Source: Alicyclobacillus hesperidum
GTDB taxonomy: Bacteria; Bacillota; Bacilli; Alicyclobacillales; Alicyclobacillaceae
Reading direction: 5' to 3'
Length of the DNA: 64,000 bases
Assembly: GCF_900107035.1 (NCBI RefSeq)
Contig: NZ_FNOJ01000007.1
Span: forward strand, 62,001 to 126,000
This document shows positions 25,866 to 35,146 of this stretch, one piece after another; position 1 is the stretch's first letter, and every line of letters starts with the position of its first letter. The position numbers and the translations under genes were made by a program. The notes beneath the pieces were generated by a model that saw only the letters and a program-made list of their open reading frames with translations, had not been told where the DNA came from and did not search any database.

Positions 25866-27985
25866 TTAGCCACTTCCTTCCGCAGTTTATCGATATCCGG
25901 ATACTCGATCCGGGAGTGGTAAATACCTTTGAGCGTCTTCATGAAGGCACCGACCATCGCGTCGAGATCCTGCAGCGTTAGGTCGCACTCGTCCAACTGT
26001 CCGTCCTGCAGACGATCCCGAATGATCTTGCGAATGACGCCTTCCACCCGATTCGGCGTGGGACGCGCCATGCTCCGCACCGCCGCTTCCACAGCGTCAC
26101 AAATCATAATAATGGCGCACTCACGCGTCTTGGGCTTGGGACCAGGGTAGCGAAAATCGTCCACCTTCACGGTACCGTTCTTATCTTGCTCTTTCGCTTT
26201 GTTAAAAAAGTACCACAAAATGGTCGTCCCGTGATGGGTCGCACAAATATCCTGAATGGGCTTTGGCAAGCCCGCCTGTTTAAGCATCTCGAGACCGTCG
26301 CTGACATGCGATGTAATAATCAAATGACTTAGACTGGGTGCCACTTTTTCGTGTGGGTTGTCTTTCGTCATCTGGTTTTCAACAAAAAACATCGGCCGCT
26401 TTGTTTTGCCAACGTCATGGTAATAGGCGCCAACCCGACAAAGAAGCGGATCCGCCCCGACTAACTCCGCGGCGGCCTCGGCCAAATTGCCAACAATCAA
26501 ACTGTGATGGTATGTTCCAGGTGCCTCAAGCAACACCTTGCGCAACAAGGGATGATTCGGGTTGGATAATTCAAGCAAACGAATAGGGGTCAACAGCCCG
26601 AACGCCGATTCAAAAAACGGCAGTATACCCATGGCTAAGATTGCCGCGAAAATACCATTGAGGGCGGCTAGACCGACGTGCAGCGAAAGCGAGTGCAGAT
26701 CCGCGCTCCGATTGGCCTGCAACAAATACAGTGCAAGCACCGAGCCGATATTCATCAACGACACGAAAAATCCGGCCCGCATGAACGTTCCGCGGCTCGT
26801 CACGCGAGCCACGCTGTACGCGCCGACAAGTGAACCCACAAATCCATAGAAGACAAAGTCGTAGTTAAAATTCAGGGCTGCCCCCAACAAAAACGAGAAA
26901 TAGAAGGATGCCACCACCGCCAGAGACGAATCCATCATGACGGTAATCAGCATCGCTCCCAAAGATATAGGCAACAGATAGGCAATCGAATTTGGCCCGC
27001 CAGCCGCGATGATCCACTTCGTCACCGAAATCAGAATCGACATAAGCACAAAAACTAAGCCGAGAATACCAAGGAGCAAGTTATCGACTCGCCGGCGCGG
27101 CGCCCGCCTTTCGACATAGGCGGCGAGCATCCCCACAGATAGGGCGACAAACAGCGCAAATCCAATGGCAATACCGACGCTTGGATATGAAGAATAAAGC
27201 CCAACATCGCGCAACTTGCTAATGACATCCTGGGTGACAATGCCGTTTTTGGCGACGATAATATCGCCTGCGTGTATCAATACAGGTTGTACAGACAATG
27301 CCGCCTGTTGCCGGGCCGCTGCAGTCGCCTGTGCCTGATAGATCATATTGGGTTTGAGAACACTGACTGCAACATTTTGTACAATCAACGCGTCGTCGTG
27401 ATCGAGACCCAGGTTGAGATTCAAGATCTGTCGATCCACGAGCAAGGTTGCTTGCTGCATCGACTCTTGATAAAACGGCGCGTCGAGGATTTCCTCGACC
27501 ACTCGCTCCGTGTCGCGCTCGAGAACCGTCATTTGCGCAGGCGTACGCGTGAGCAAACGCACCAACGTCGCCTGGCTCACCCCTGCCGGGGCGGCACTGC
27601 GCACGTTTTTGAGCTTGTCCGCGTCGGACAGCGACGAATCCGATGCGGCCTGCATCGCCGCCGCATAGAGGATATCGACGCGATTGACCGCCTGCGTCAA
27701 GACCGCGGGCGATTGCGCATATTGCTTGGGAACCTTGCTTTCCGCCGCTTCTTTTTCAGCTTCGGTTGCCGCCGTATCCACAGTCGTCGTCGGCGATACG
27801 ATAGTCGTGGGACTCGTCTGCCCGACGGTGAAATGATATCGTGGCGGCAAAATGCTGCCGACGAGAATCGCAAACATGGAGAGACCGAGTCCGACGTATA
27901 TCCATGTGCGGATCCGGTGGTTCTGCCGGAACTTTTCATCGTCGAGAAACTGGCGAATGGCCTGTCCCCATCCTGAAAAGACCAT
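25862..27985 (-). CDS. pgpH: 7TM-HD domain phosphodiesterase (PgpH family, cyclic di-AMP)
   Basis: This membrane phosphodiesterase, in characterised relatives, hydrolyses cyclic di-AMP. It has 707 residues: TM1 at about 27-46, a large extracellular 7TM-HD extracellular domain to about 285, seven transmembrane segments from about 290 to 480, then a cytoplasmic HD domain. HD motifs are TYHHSLIVGNLAEAA, GAYYHDVGKTKRP, ITSHVSDG and ICDAVEA. It corresponds to B. subtilis YqfF in the same position. Confidence 0.96.
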   Translation of the reverse strand: MVFSGWGQAIRQFLDDEKFRQNHRIRTWIYVGLGLSMFAILVGSILPPRYHFTVGQTSPTTIVSPTTTVDTAATEAEKEAAESKVPKQYAQSPAVLTQAVNRVDILYAAAMQAASDSSLSDADKLKNVRSAAPAGVSQATLVRLLTRTPAQMTVLERDTERVVEEILDAPFYQESMQQATLLVDRQILNLNLGLDHDDALIVQNVAVSVLKPNMIYQAQATAAARQQAALSVQPVLIHAGDIIVAKNGIVTQDVISKLRDVGLYSSYPSVGIAIGFALFVALSVGMLAAYVERRAPRRRVDNLLLGILGLVFVLMSILISVTKWIIAAGGPNSIAYLLPISLGAMLITVMMDSSLAVVASFYFSFLLGAALNFNYDFVFYGFVGSLVGAYSVARVTSRGTFMRAGFFVSLMNIGSVLALYLLQANRSADLHSLSLHVGLAALNGIFAAILAMGILPFFESAFGLLTPIRLLELSNPNHPLLRKVLLEAPGTYHHSLIVGNLAEAAAELVGADPLLCRVGAYYHDVGKTKRPMFFVENQMTKDNPHEKVAPSLSHLIITSHVSDGLEMLKQAGLPKPIQDICATHHGTTILWYFFNKAKEQDKNGTVKVDDFRYPGPKPKTRECAIIMICDAVEAAVRSMARPTPNRVEGVIRKIIRDRLQDGQLDECDLTLQDLDAMVGAFMKTLKGIYHSRIEYPDIDKLRKEVAK

Positions 27986-28046
27986 ACCATGTGCTCCTTA
28001 GATGTGAACTGTCGCGGCGGGTTGCTGCCGCCGGGCATACGGCGGC

Positions 28047-29018
28047 TCAGCTATTCGCGCTCTGCTCCGCGGCGTACGCATCGATAATCTTTTGTACAAG
28101 ATGATGGCGTACGACATCGCTTGCCGAAAATGTGTGAAATGCAATTCCAGAAATACCCGTAAGTACTTTTTGTGCATGCAGTAAACCCGACTGCTTGCCA
28201 ACAGGCAAATCGACCTGTGTGACGTCTCCGGTAATCACCATCTTCGAATGAAAGCCCAGCCGCGTCAAGAACATCTTCATCTGCTCGACGGTCGTGTTCT
28301 GCGCCTCATCGAGAATGACATAGCTATCCTCCAACGTGCGTCCACGCATGTAGGCGAGCGGGGCAATCTCGATGTTCCCTCGTTCCAGCGCACGCTGTAC
28401 TTGCTCCAGTCCATAAATATCGTACAGAGCATCATAAAGCGGACGCAGGTACGGGTCGACCTTCTCCTGCAAATCACCAGGCAGAAAGCCCAGTTTTTCG
28501 CCCGCTTCGACAGCCGGACGCGTGAGGACAATACGCTTGACTTCGCCGCGTTTCAGTGCCATCACAGCCATAGCCACCGCCAGATAGGTCTTGCCCGTCC
28601 CTGCGGGACCTACGCCAAAGACAATATCGTTTTTCTGGATGGCATCGACATAGCGGCGTTGGCCCAGGGTTTTGACGCGGATGGCTTTACCTTTAAACGT
28701 GACGCCAATCTCCGTCGTATACACATCGACGACACTGTCCAACTCATCCGCATTTGCCATTTGAATGATGTATCGATAATCTGCCTCACCCAATTGCATA
28801 CCGTGGCGAACGAGAGTCGTGACCGTGCTGCAAATTGCCTGCAAACGCGCCACTTCATCGTCTGCACCTGCAAACGCAACCTCCGTGCCCCGGGCTATGA
28901 CCTTCGCCGAGGACGTCTGACTGAGCAAGTGGATGAGCAAATCGTTTGGCCCGAGAACTTTCACTGCTTCTTCATTTGTCGCAAATACCCATTTCTTCGT
29001 CGCTGTCTGCTCGGTCAA
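28047..29018 (-). CDS. phoH: PhoH family ATPase
   Basis: This cytoplasmic ATPase of the PhoH/YbeZ family is linked to RNA metabolism alongside YbeY. The 323-residue protein has Walker A GPAGTGKT, Walker B YVILDEAQN and a late TGDVTQVDLP motif. An N-terminal KH-like region precedes the ATPase. The start is TTG at 29018, with a G-rich site upstream. It sits in the yqfC-yqfD-phoH-pgpH order seen in bacilli. Confidence 0.95.
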   Translation of the reverse strand: MTEQTATKKWVFATNEEAVKVLGPNDLLIHLLSQTSSAKVIARGTEVAFAGADDEVARLQAICSTVTTLVRHGMQLGEADYRYIIQMANADELDSVVDVYTTEIGVTFKGKAIRVKTLGQRRYVDAIQKNDIVFGVGPAGTGKTYLAVAMAVMALKRGEVKRIVLTRPAVEAGEKLGFLPGDLQEKVDPYLRPLYDALYDIYGLEQVQRALERGNIEIAPLAYMRGRTLEDSYVILDEAQNTTVEQMKMFLTRLGFHSKMVITGDVTQVDLPVGKQSGLLHAQKVLTGISGIAFHTFSASDVVRHHLVQKIIDAYAAEQSANS

Positions 29019-29038
29019 CCGTCAACCAACCCCCGTCT

Positions 29039-30259
29039 TCAGCCTTGCGTTTGCGATGTGCTATTGCTCAATTCCGGCGCTGGTGCAGGTATGGACGCCG
29101 GTGCACCAATATCCTGTTCGACCCGTGTCAATATGGTCTCGTATAGAGTACCACGCTCGACTCGTTCGTGTAAAACAGACTGCCCTAGGACGCGGCTATC
29201 TCCACCAGCTTGTGTTGCCACGTCGCGCTGTGCAGCGAGAAGTGCCTTCTCCTTGGCTCCATCCACCGACTGAATGATGGCGGATGGAGACGCCTCATAA
29301 AGCGTGGCACGCTGCCACTGAACCGGCAGTACAAATTGCCCAATGTGCCAGTCTGTCCCCTCATCACGCTCGTAGACTGCCGCAAACTGTGGCTCCTTAA
29401 AGCCCCATACACGCAACCGCCAGGAGCCCAAGTACAGATAATCGCGGGTAGCCGTTTCCCCTGTTAAGCCCTGTTGGATCATCGTGAGCGGAATCGTGAC
29501 ATTCGATGTATACCAAACTTCACCCAACACTTTCCCTGACGCTGGCACATTGGGTTCGCCTTCGGCCAGAACGCCCGAAATCAGCACTTGGCCTGGGCGC
29601 ACAAATTGATTGGGCTTAACCATGGGGCGTCCACGCGTAGCCTGCACGTTGAGGATGACAGCTGGACGAGCCGCGACGATGTTGTGCGGTTGTTCAGCAG
29701 CCGCCCGCGCACCTTCAATCTTGGGAATCGCACGGATGGTCGTGACAGACCCGGTTGTTTGAACGCCGATCCAGACAAAGTTGTTTGCGTGCTTGAGCAT
29801 CTCTTCAGCAAGGACAGCCGGATCTGCGAGGCGTGATCGCCATTGACCGACATACAGGCCGGCGTCGTGTGCGGCGGCTCGCAATTCGGCCACGCCGTCC
29901 TCATCCGTGGCCCCTTGGATGTCGATCCGCCAAATGACCGACGACATGGCGTACATCGCACAGACGAACGCCATGGCGCCGATTGCGAAAGCCTTGCGAC
30001 GCCATAGCCGACGGCGCCAGAAAGGTGCACCGTGGCGCGCCTCAATGCGAAACTTGACACGATGCTGTCGGCACACTTGATAAACCGTTGGAAACGCACG
30101 CAGGCTCACCGTAACGACGGCATAATCTCGCCGTACCCGTACGTTGCGCAACGTGATGCCGCGCCGCTGTAGGGCCGCAATACAAGCGCTTAAGTCGCCG
30201 CCGCGCAGCGCGAGCGTCAACGAGCCGTACCAGACCAACTGAATCGGCGTCTCGCTCAT
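29039..30259 (-). CDS. yqfD: Sporulation protein YqfD
   Basis: YqfD is a sigma-E-controlled membrane protein of unknown biochemical role in bacilli. The 406-residue product has an N-terminal cytoplasmic domain of about 85 residues, one transmembrane segment at about 90-110, and a large extracytoplasmic domain containing NFVWIGVQTTGSVTTI and RPGQVLISGVL, typical of the family. The C-terminus is Pro/Ala/Ser-rich. The ATG overlaps the yqfC stop. Confidence 0.93.
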   Translation of the reverse strand: MSETPIQLVWYGSLTLALRGGDLSACIAALQRRGITLRNVRVRRDYAVVTVSLRAFPTVYQVCRQHRVKFRIEARHGAPFWRRRLWRRKAFAIGAMAFVCAMYAMSSVIWRIDIQGATDEDGVAELRAAAHDAGLYVGQWRSRLADPAVLAEEMLKHANNFVWIGVQTTGSVTTIRAIPKIEGARAAAEQPHNIVAARPAVILNVQATRGRPMVKPNQFVRPGQVLISGVLAEGEPNVPASGKVLGEVWYTSNVTIPLTMIQQGLTGETATRDYLYLGSWRLRVWGFKEPQFAAVYERDEGTDWHIGQFVLPVQWQRATLYEASPSAIIQSVDGAKEKALLAAQRDVATQAGGDSRVLGQSVLHERVERGTLYETILTRVEQDIGAPASIPAPAPELSNSTSQTQG

Positions 30260-30552
30260 GAGCCAAGGCCCCCTTGCGACTGATACTCAATTTGCACAAC
30301 GCGTCCCGTCACGTGAATCTCGTGCTCCGTGACTAGCGTCACTTCAAAGTCATGACCGCGCACCCATAGCGTTTGTCCACCGAGATCGACCGCGATCGAC
30401 GAATCGCCAACCTCGATCAGCCCTTCGGCGCCCTCGACGATCACCTGCGATCCGCCGATGCATGTGACGCGCGGCACGTTCAACAGCGCGTCGGCAGGCA
30501 GATTGAGCACTTCACTGGCGCGCTTGCGAATCCGCGTCTTCCATCCTGGCAT
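30256..30552 (-). CDS. yqfC: Sporulation protein YqfC (YabP family)
   Basis: This 98-residue protein has the YabP/YqfC pattern (LNVPRVTCIGGSQVIVEGAE and LWVRGHDFEVT). YabP-like proteins act in spore cortex or coat formation. ATG 30552 follows GGGGAGG; a longer start at 30573 would overlap that site. The four-base overlap with yqfD indicates one transcription unit, probably sporulation-induced, though I saw no clear sigma-E promoter. Confidence 0.93.
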   Translation of the reverse strand: MPGWKTRIRKRASEVLNLPADALLNVPRVTCIGGSQVIVEGAEGLIEVGDSSIAVDLGGQTLWVRGHDFEVTLVTEHEIHVTGRVVQIEYQSQGGLGS

Positions 30553-30642
30553 GGCCAACTCCTCCCCTTGCATGACTATGCTCGTCTCGGGGGGGCTAAT
30601 ACCTGGAACTGCGACCTCTTGTCAGAGAACGATGCCAACGAA

Positions 30643-30691
30643 AAAACGACCGCCTAAACGGCAGAGACCTGCCATTTAAGCGATCGTTTGA
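30643..30691 (-). terminator. Strong terminator of the rpsU-yqeY operon
   Basis: On the minus strand a long imperfect stem (AAACGATCGCTTAAATGGCAG with a matching TGCCGTTTAGGCGGTCGTTT) closes on a TCTC loop and runs into TTTTTT. It lies about 45 bases past the yqeY stop. Confidence 0.9.
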
Positions 30692-30733
30692 ATGAATTTC
30701 AATGTCATACAAGCAAACAGCCTATGCATCCGA

Positions 30734-31177
30734 TCACGATAGCAAGCGCTGAACGACCTGTTGCACAAGCCGACCATCGGCGCGGCCTCGCACCAACGGC
30801 ATCAGTTCGGCCATCACTTTGCCCATATCGGACTTCGACGATGCGCCCACGCGCTCGACGACCGCTGACGCCAACGCGCGCAACTCATCTTCGGTGAAAG
30901 GCTCCGGCAGATACGATTCGAGGATAGCTATCTCCTCTTCCGCCGTCTCAGCCAAATCCGTTCGATTCGCATCCTGGAACGCCTGGAGGGAATCTTTGCG
31001 CTGTTTAACCTCCTTCTGAATGACGCCGATGACGTCATCTTCGGAGAGCGGATGCCCGAGTTCGATCTCCCGGTTTTTCACCGCGGACTTGACCATACGA
31101 ATGACGGAAAGCCGCACCTTTTGCTTCTCTTTCATGGCCTGCTTCAAATCGTCATTGAGACGATCAAGTAACCCCAT
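30734..31177 (-). CDS. yqeY: GatB/YqeY domain protein
   Basis: This 147-residue cytoplasmic protein resembles the C-terminal tRNA-binding domain of GatB. The helical sequence runs from MGLLDRLNDDLKQAMKEK to a C-terminal KSDMGKVMAELMPLVRGRADG motif. It may influence tRNA-dependent reactions, but its role is not established. It is co-transcribed with rpsU 27 bases upstream, as in B. subtilis. Confidence 0.95.
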   Translation of the reverse strand: MGLLDRLNDDLKQAMKEKQKVRLSVIRMVKSAVKNREIELGHPLSEDDVIGVIQKEVKQRKDSLQAFQDANRTDLAETAEEEIAILESYLPEPFTEDELRALASAVVERVGASSKSDMGKVMAELMPLVRGRADGRLVQQVVQRLLS

Positions 31178-31204
31178 GGAACGTCCTCCTGGCCATCCGA
31201 ATGA

Positions 31205-31384
31205 TCAATAGCTACGGCGCTTTTTGCGAGCAGCCTCGGCCTTTTTCTTGCGTGCGACGCTCGGCTTCTCGTAGTGTGCGCGCTTGCGCGCCTCGGCCAA
31301 GACGCCGTCGCGAGCCGTCGCCTTCTTAAAGCGGCGCAGGGCGCTGTCGAGCGACTCGTTCTTGCGCAGACGAATTTCAGACAT
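31205..31384 (-). CDS. rpsU: 30S ribosomal protein S21
   Basis: S21 is a small basic protein of the 30S subunit. The 59-residue product starts [20 protein letters not shown] and ends in a Lys/Arg-rich tail, RKKRRSY. The ATG follows GGAGGGAGG. It is read from its own sigma-A promoter together with yqeY. Confidence 0.98.
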   Translation of the reverse strand: MSEIRLRKNESLDSALRRFKKATARDGVLAEARKRAHYEKPSVARKKKAEAARKKRRSY

Positions 31385-31422
31385 CGAATTCCCTCCCTCC
31401 AGCGATGCATCAGACAGTCGTA

Positions 31423-31452
31423 ATTATAGTACAGCGAAAAAAAGCTCGTCAA
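31423..31452 (-). promoter_or_regulatory. Sigma-A promoter of rpsU-yqeY
   Basis: TTGACG (31452-31447) and TATAAT (31428-31423) are 18 bases apart on the minus strand, about 40 bases before the rpsU start codon. Confidence 0.75.
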
Positions 31453-31511
31453 ACGAAAGCATGGCCCCATCCGTGTATGCATACGGTTGTCCTAGAACAG
31501 GAGAGATTGCC

Positions 31512-32438
31512 ATGTGGACTCACGCGATTGCGACGATACTCTCCATCGTCGCCTTTCTCGGCGGACTTCGCGTCATGCGCAGTGGTCTAACAGGCCTGGC
31601 GGAAGGCACCTTGACAAAATGGCTGCAGCGGCTCGTCGCAACGCCCTCGCGCGGAATCCTCACAGGTGCCTTCGCGACAGCGATACTGCAGAGCAGCGCG
31701 GCCTTGACCGCGATTGCCGTCGGCCTCGTCGCCGCCGGCAGCATCACGTTTCCAAGCGGCCTTGCCGTCGTCCTTGGCGCCAACGTCGGATCGACGATTA
31801 CACCGCAACTGTTGAATCTCAACCTTTGGGGCATCGTACTGCCTGCGCTCGTCGCCGGCATCATCCTGGTATGCACGCGCAAACCGAAGCTGGGACGCTT
31901 GGGTGAAGGCCTCGTTGGCTTTGCTTGCATTTTTATTTCGCTACAGGCCCTAAAAACGTCCCTAGAGCCGCTTGCCGCAAGCCATTGGTTTCATATGGCA
32001 CTCCTGCATGCGGGTGCCCGGCCGCTTCTCGCGCTCGCTATTGGCTGTGGCCTTAGCGCCATCGTCCAGTCTTCGACAGCGACCACGCTCATCGCCATGG
32101 CCCTGGCCGCAGACGGTTTGATTCCCGTCGTCGGCGGCATCGCGATCGCGCTTGGCGCCAATGTAGGTACATGCCTGACGTCTGTCATTGCCGCCATCGG
32201 CACCATTCGCCCAGCCCAGCAGGTCGCCTTGGCCCATGTGCTGCTTAACGTGCTGGGCGTCGTGGTATTTGTTCCGTTATTGCAACCCTTCACCCACGTG
32301 ATGTCTATGACCGCGGAAGATCCAGCACAGCAAATCGCCAATGCAAACACGGCGTTCAACCTTTTGTGCACGCTCATCGTGTGGCCGTTTACTCGCCAAT
32401 TCGCAAGCCTGGTGGAACGCCTGCTACCGGCCCACTGA
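31512..32438 (+). CDS. yqeW: Na+/phosphate cotransporter family protein
   Basis: This is a NptA/PF02690-type membrane protein of 308 residues with eight or so hydrophobic segments. The two inverted repeats carry the hallmark QSS motifs: ILQSSAALT and IVQSSTATT, each followed by GANVG. Relatives move phosphate with sodium; the substrate here is inferred. ATG 31512 follows AGGAGAG. The neighbourhood of rpsU-yqeY is the same as for B. subtilis yqeW. It converges on the Nudix-DeoC gene with only two bases between stop codons. Confidence 0.9.
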   Translation: MWTHAIATILSIVAFLGGLRVMRSGLTGLAEGTLTKWLQRLVATPSRGILTGAFATAILQSSAALTAIAVGLVAAGSITFPSGLAVVLGANVGSTITPQLLNLNLWGIVLPALVAGIILVCTRKPKLGRLGEGLVGFACIFISLQALKTSLEPLAASHWFHMALLHAGARPLLALAIGCGLSAIVQSSTATTLIAMALAADGLIPVVGGIAIALGANVGTCLTSVIAAIGTIRPAQQVALAHVLLNVLGVVVFVPLLQPFTHVMSMTAEDPAQQIANANTAFNLLCTLIVWPFTRQFASLVERLLPAH

Positions 32439-32440
32439 GG

Positions 32441-33718
32441 CTAGGGCAACAGTTTAGCAGCAGCCGACGTCCCAAGCCGATCCGCGCCATAGCGCATCAA
32501 CTGCACGGCCGCCTCGGGGGTGCGAATGCCTGCGGAAGCCTTCACACCAGCCCGCCCGGCAACCGCCATCGCCATCGCGGCGACATCCGCGATACGCGCG
32601 CCCGCTGTGTGAAACCCTGTCGATGTCTTAACGAAGTCCGCTCCGGCCGCCGCAGCGACCAGGGCGCCCTTGATAACACCATCGATGGCGAGTGCGCTCG
32701 TCTCCAGAATCACCTTGACGACCGGCGGGTGTGCAAACTGATGAGCGGTATCGACCACAGCGCGGACCGCTGCATACCAACTCGCGAGATCGCCCTCGCA
32801 TAGCGCACCAACAGGCCCCACCATATCGATCTCGACAGCGCCGCACGCCACGGCATCTGCCACTTCAAAGCGCAAAGCACCTTGGGTTGACGCGCCATGG
32901 GGAAATCCAACGACCGTGCACACGCGTACCGGTTGTTCGCCAAGAAAACGCCTTGCCAGCGCCACATGGCGCGGCGATACACAGACAGTCGGCCACTTGC
33001 GGCGAATCGCTTCCACGCAAAGATTTTGAATGTCGATTTCGCTTGCCTCCGGGCGCAATAACGTGCTTTCGATGGCCGCTTGCACCGCTTCGGCACTGGG
33101 CTTTGGGCGAGGAAGGGAGACGTCTTTGGCCGGAAACCACGGCACTTGGGGCAACGTCTGTAGCACTTCCGCGCGGCAGGCGGCGACGAGCTTGTGTAGC
33201 GCAGCGTGCGCGGCGACAAATGCCTGATCGAGGTCTACCACAGGCGCGGCGAGCGACAGCTGGCGAAACTTCTCTTCAAAACCTCCATCGAGCCAATCCA
33301 AGATCGCTTCCGCTTTGGCGAAGGCAAAAGCCCAATTCGGGTATCCGCGTTCCTCATGACGCGCTTTTGCCTCATCCCACGGCAAAAAGTAAGCGGCGTT
33401 GACTTCCTCGACCTGGTGCACCGGCGACACATCGCCCTCCGCTTGAAGGAGGTAAAGCCGAACCTGCTTGCGCACCGGATCGCCATTGCGCTCAATCCGA
33501 TATTCGATCCGCCCGATGTCACCGACAATGCGCGCCTCGACGCCCGTCTCTTCCAGGATTTCACGAACCGCCGCCTCTTCCCACGTCTCGCCTGGCTCCA
33601 AGTGGCCTTTCGGAAATGCAACTTGGCCGTACGCGTCGTCGATCAACAACACTTCGCGACCTTGCCTTCCCTGGCGCACAACCAGCCCGCCTGCAGCTCG
33701 TTCGACTTGCTCGCTCAC
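32441..33718 (-). CDS. deoC: Nudix hydrolase - deoxyribose-phosphate aldolase fusion
   Basis: One 425-residue frame carries two enzymes. Residues 1-145 are a Nudix hydrolase with a complete Nudix box (GHLEPGETWEEAAVREILEE followed by TG). A linker follows to about 205. Residues 208-425 are DeoC, which cleaves 2-deoxyribose-5-phosphate to glyceraldehyde-3-phosphate and acetaldehyde. DeoC residues present are Asp in EIDMV, the Schiff-base Lys in ADFVKTSTGF and Lys in GVKASAGIRT. The usual DHTLL at the DeoC N-terminus reads ESTLL. GTG 33718 overlaps the mtaB stop (GTGA), so the gene is the tail of the hrcA-to-mtaB operon. Confidence 0.9.
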   Translation of the reverse strand: MSEQVERAAGGLVVRQGRQGREVLLIDDAYGQVAFPKGHLEPGETWEEAAVREILEETGVEARIVGDIGRIEYRIERNGDPVRKQVRLYLLQAEGDVSPVHQVEEVNAAYFLPWDEAKARHEERGYPNWAFAFAKAEAILDWLDGGFEEKFRQLSLAAPVVDLDQAFVAAHAALHKLVAACRAEVLQTLPQVPWFPAKDVSLPRPKPSAEAVQAAIESTLLRPEASEIDIQNLCVEAIRRKWPTVCVSPRHVALARRFLGEQPVRVCTVVGFPHGASTQGALRFEVADAVACGAVEIDMVGPVGALCEGDLASWYAAVRAVVDTAHQFAHPPVVKVILETSALAIDGVIKGALVAAAAGADFVKTSTGFHTAGARIADVAAMAMAVAGRAGVKASAGIRTPEAAVQLMRYGADRLGTSAAAKLLP

Positions 33719-35142
33719 GATGTCAACCTCCCGCTTGTGCTTACCGCGACGCCATGCTCGTCCTGATCAGCGAACGTCAGTTGTTCGACAAAATGCCCTA
33801 ATTGCACCCCATTGCCCGTCTCAACAATGCGTACACGCATCCGTTCGCCGACGAGCGCTTCAAGGGGCGTCCCCTCAGGGACGCGAAATGCCACGCGCAA
33901 ATAATTTGCGGCATAACCGACGAGCATCCGCTTTTGTTCCGGATGTGCCGCAAACGCGCGCCGCGTCTCGTCATCCGCCGAGATGACCGGAGACTCGGCG
34001 ATGACGTCGAGATGGCGTCCGACAAATTGACGTGCATAGTCCGCTTCCAGCCGCTGCGAAAGTTGAATCATGCGTGCCACGCGAAGGTGCTTCACGTCTT
34101 CTGCAACTTGATCCTTGAATTTGGCCGCAGCCGTGCCACGCCGCTGTGAATAGGGAAAGACGTGAAGCTGCGAGAAGCGCTGTTCTTCAACAAACGCGTA
34201 AGTGTCCTCGAAGTCGGCGTCCGTCTCCCCCGGAAAACCGACGATCACATCGCTCGTGATCGCAAGATCAGGGAGGGCGTTGCGCAACTGCTTCAACTTT
34301 TCCGCATATTCGGCGACGGTATAGTGGCGATGCATGCGCCGCAATACTTCATCGCTGCCGGCCTGCAGAGGAATATGCAAGTGGTTCACGACTTTTTGTG
34401 AACGGCCGAGCACCTCGATTAAATGGTCGTCGATCTCGCTTGCCTCAATCGAACTGATCCGGATGCGAAACGGCAACTCGATTCGCTCTAAGTCCGCAAG
34501 CAAATGCGCCAATCGATAATCTACAAAATCCGCGCCATAGCCACCTGTATGGATACCCGTCAAGACGATTTCCCGATATCCAGCTTGAGCCAATTTGGTT
34601 GCCTGCGCCAGGACATTTTCCGGCTTGCGGCTGCGAATCAAACCACGTGCACGTGGAATGATGCAAAACGTGCAGAAGTTGTTGCAACCATCCTGGATTT
34701 TCAGGTTCGCTCGCGAGCGCTCTTCGAAATACGGGACGTCCAGTTCCTCAAATGCGTCCGCCTTCATGATATTGCCGACGCTTTGGTAGGGATGCTGTTC
34801 TTTTTGCACGCGCTCGACGTGATCGACAATCTTGGACTTCTGGTCGTTGCCAATGACCAAGTCGACGCCGGCGATGCGAGCCACTTCATCAGGTGCCACC
34901 TGCGCGTAGCAGCCTGTGACGACGACCACAGCATCGGGATTCGTACGGACTGCACGACGAATCATTTGGCGGCTTTTTTTGTCGCCGGTATGCGTCACGG
35001 TGCACGTGTTGACGACGTACACATCCGCCTTTTCCTCAAAAGGCACCTGCTCGTAGCCGCGGTGCTTAAAAACCTGCCAAATGCCTTCTGTATCGTAAAA
35101 GTTCACTTTGCATCCGAGCGTATGAAACGCGACCGTTGGCAC
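33715..35142 (-). CDS. mtaB: tRNA t6A37 methylthiotransferase MtaB
   Basis: MtaB is a radical SAM enzyme that converts t6A37 to ms2t6A37 in tRNA. The 475-residue protein has the N-terminal UPF0004 domain with Cys in TLGCKVNFYDTE and VVNTCTVTH, a third Cys in VVTGCYAQ, the radical SAM cluster CNNFCTFC, and a C-terminal TRAM domain. The start is GTG 35142, with GGGAGGT in the end of rsmE; an upstream frame lacks a site. It corresponds to B. subtilis yqeV. Confidence 0.95.
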   Translation of the reverse strand: MPTVAFHTLGCKVNFYDTEGIWQVFKHRGYEQVPFEEKADVYVVNTCTVTHTGDKKSRQMIRRAVRTNPDAVVVVTGCYAQVAPDEVARIAGVDLVIGNDQKSKIVDHVERVQKEQHPYQSVGNIMKADAFEELDVPYFEERSRANLKIQDGCNNFCTFCIIPRARGLIRSRKPENVLAQATKLAQAGYREIVLTGIHTGGYGADFVDYRLAHLLADLERIELPFRIRISSIEASEIDDHLIEVLGRSQKVVNHLHIPLQAGSDEVLRRMHRHYTVAEYAEKLKQLRNALPDLAITSDVIVGFPGETDADFEDTYAFVEEQRFSQLHVFPYSQRRGTAAAKFKDQVAEDVKHLRVARMIQLSQRLEADYARQFVGRHLDVIAESPVISADDETRRAFAAHPEQKRMLVGYAANYLRVAFRVPEGTPLEALVGERMRVRIVETGNGVQLGHFVEQLTFADQDEHGVAVSTSGRLTS

Positions 35143-35146
35143 CTTA

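Noticed and set aside
28248-29273. Plus-strand reading frame of 341 codons
   Set aside because: Antisense shadow of phoH and yqfD caused by codon bias; no family resemblance.
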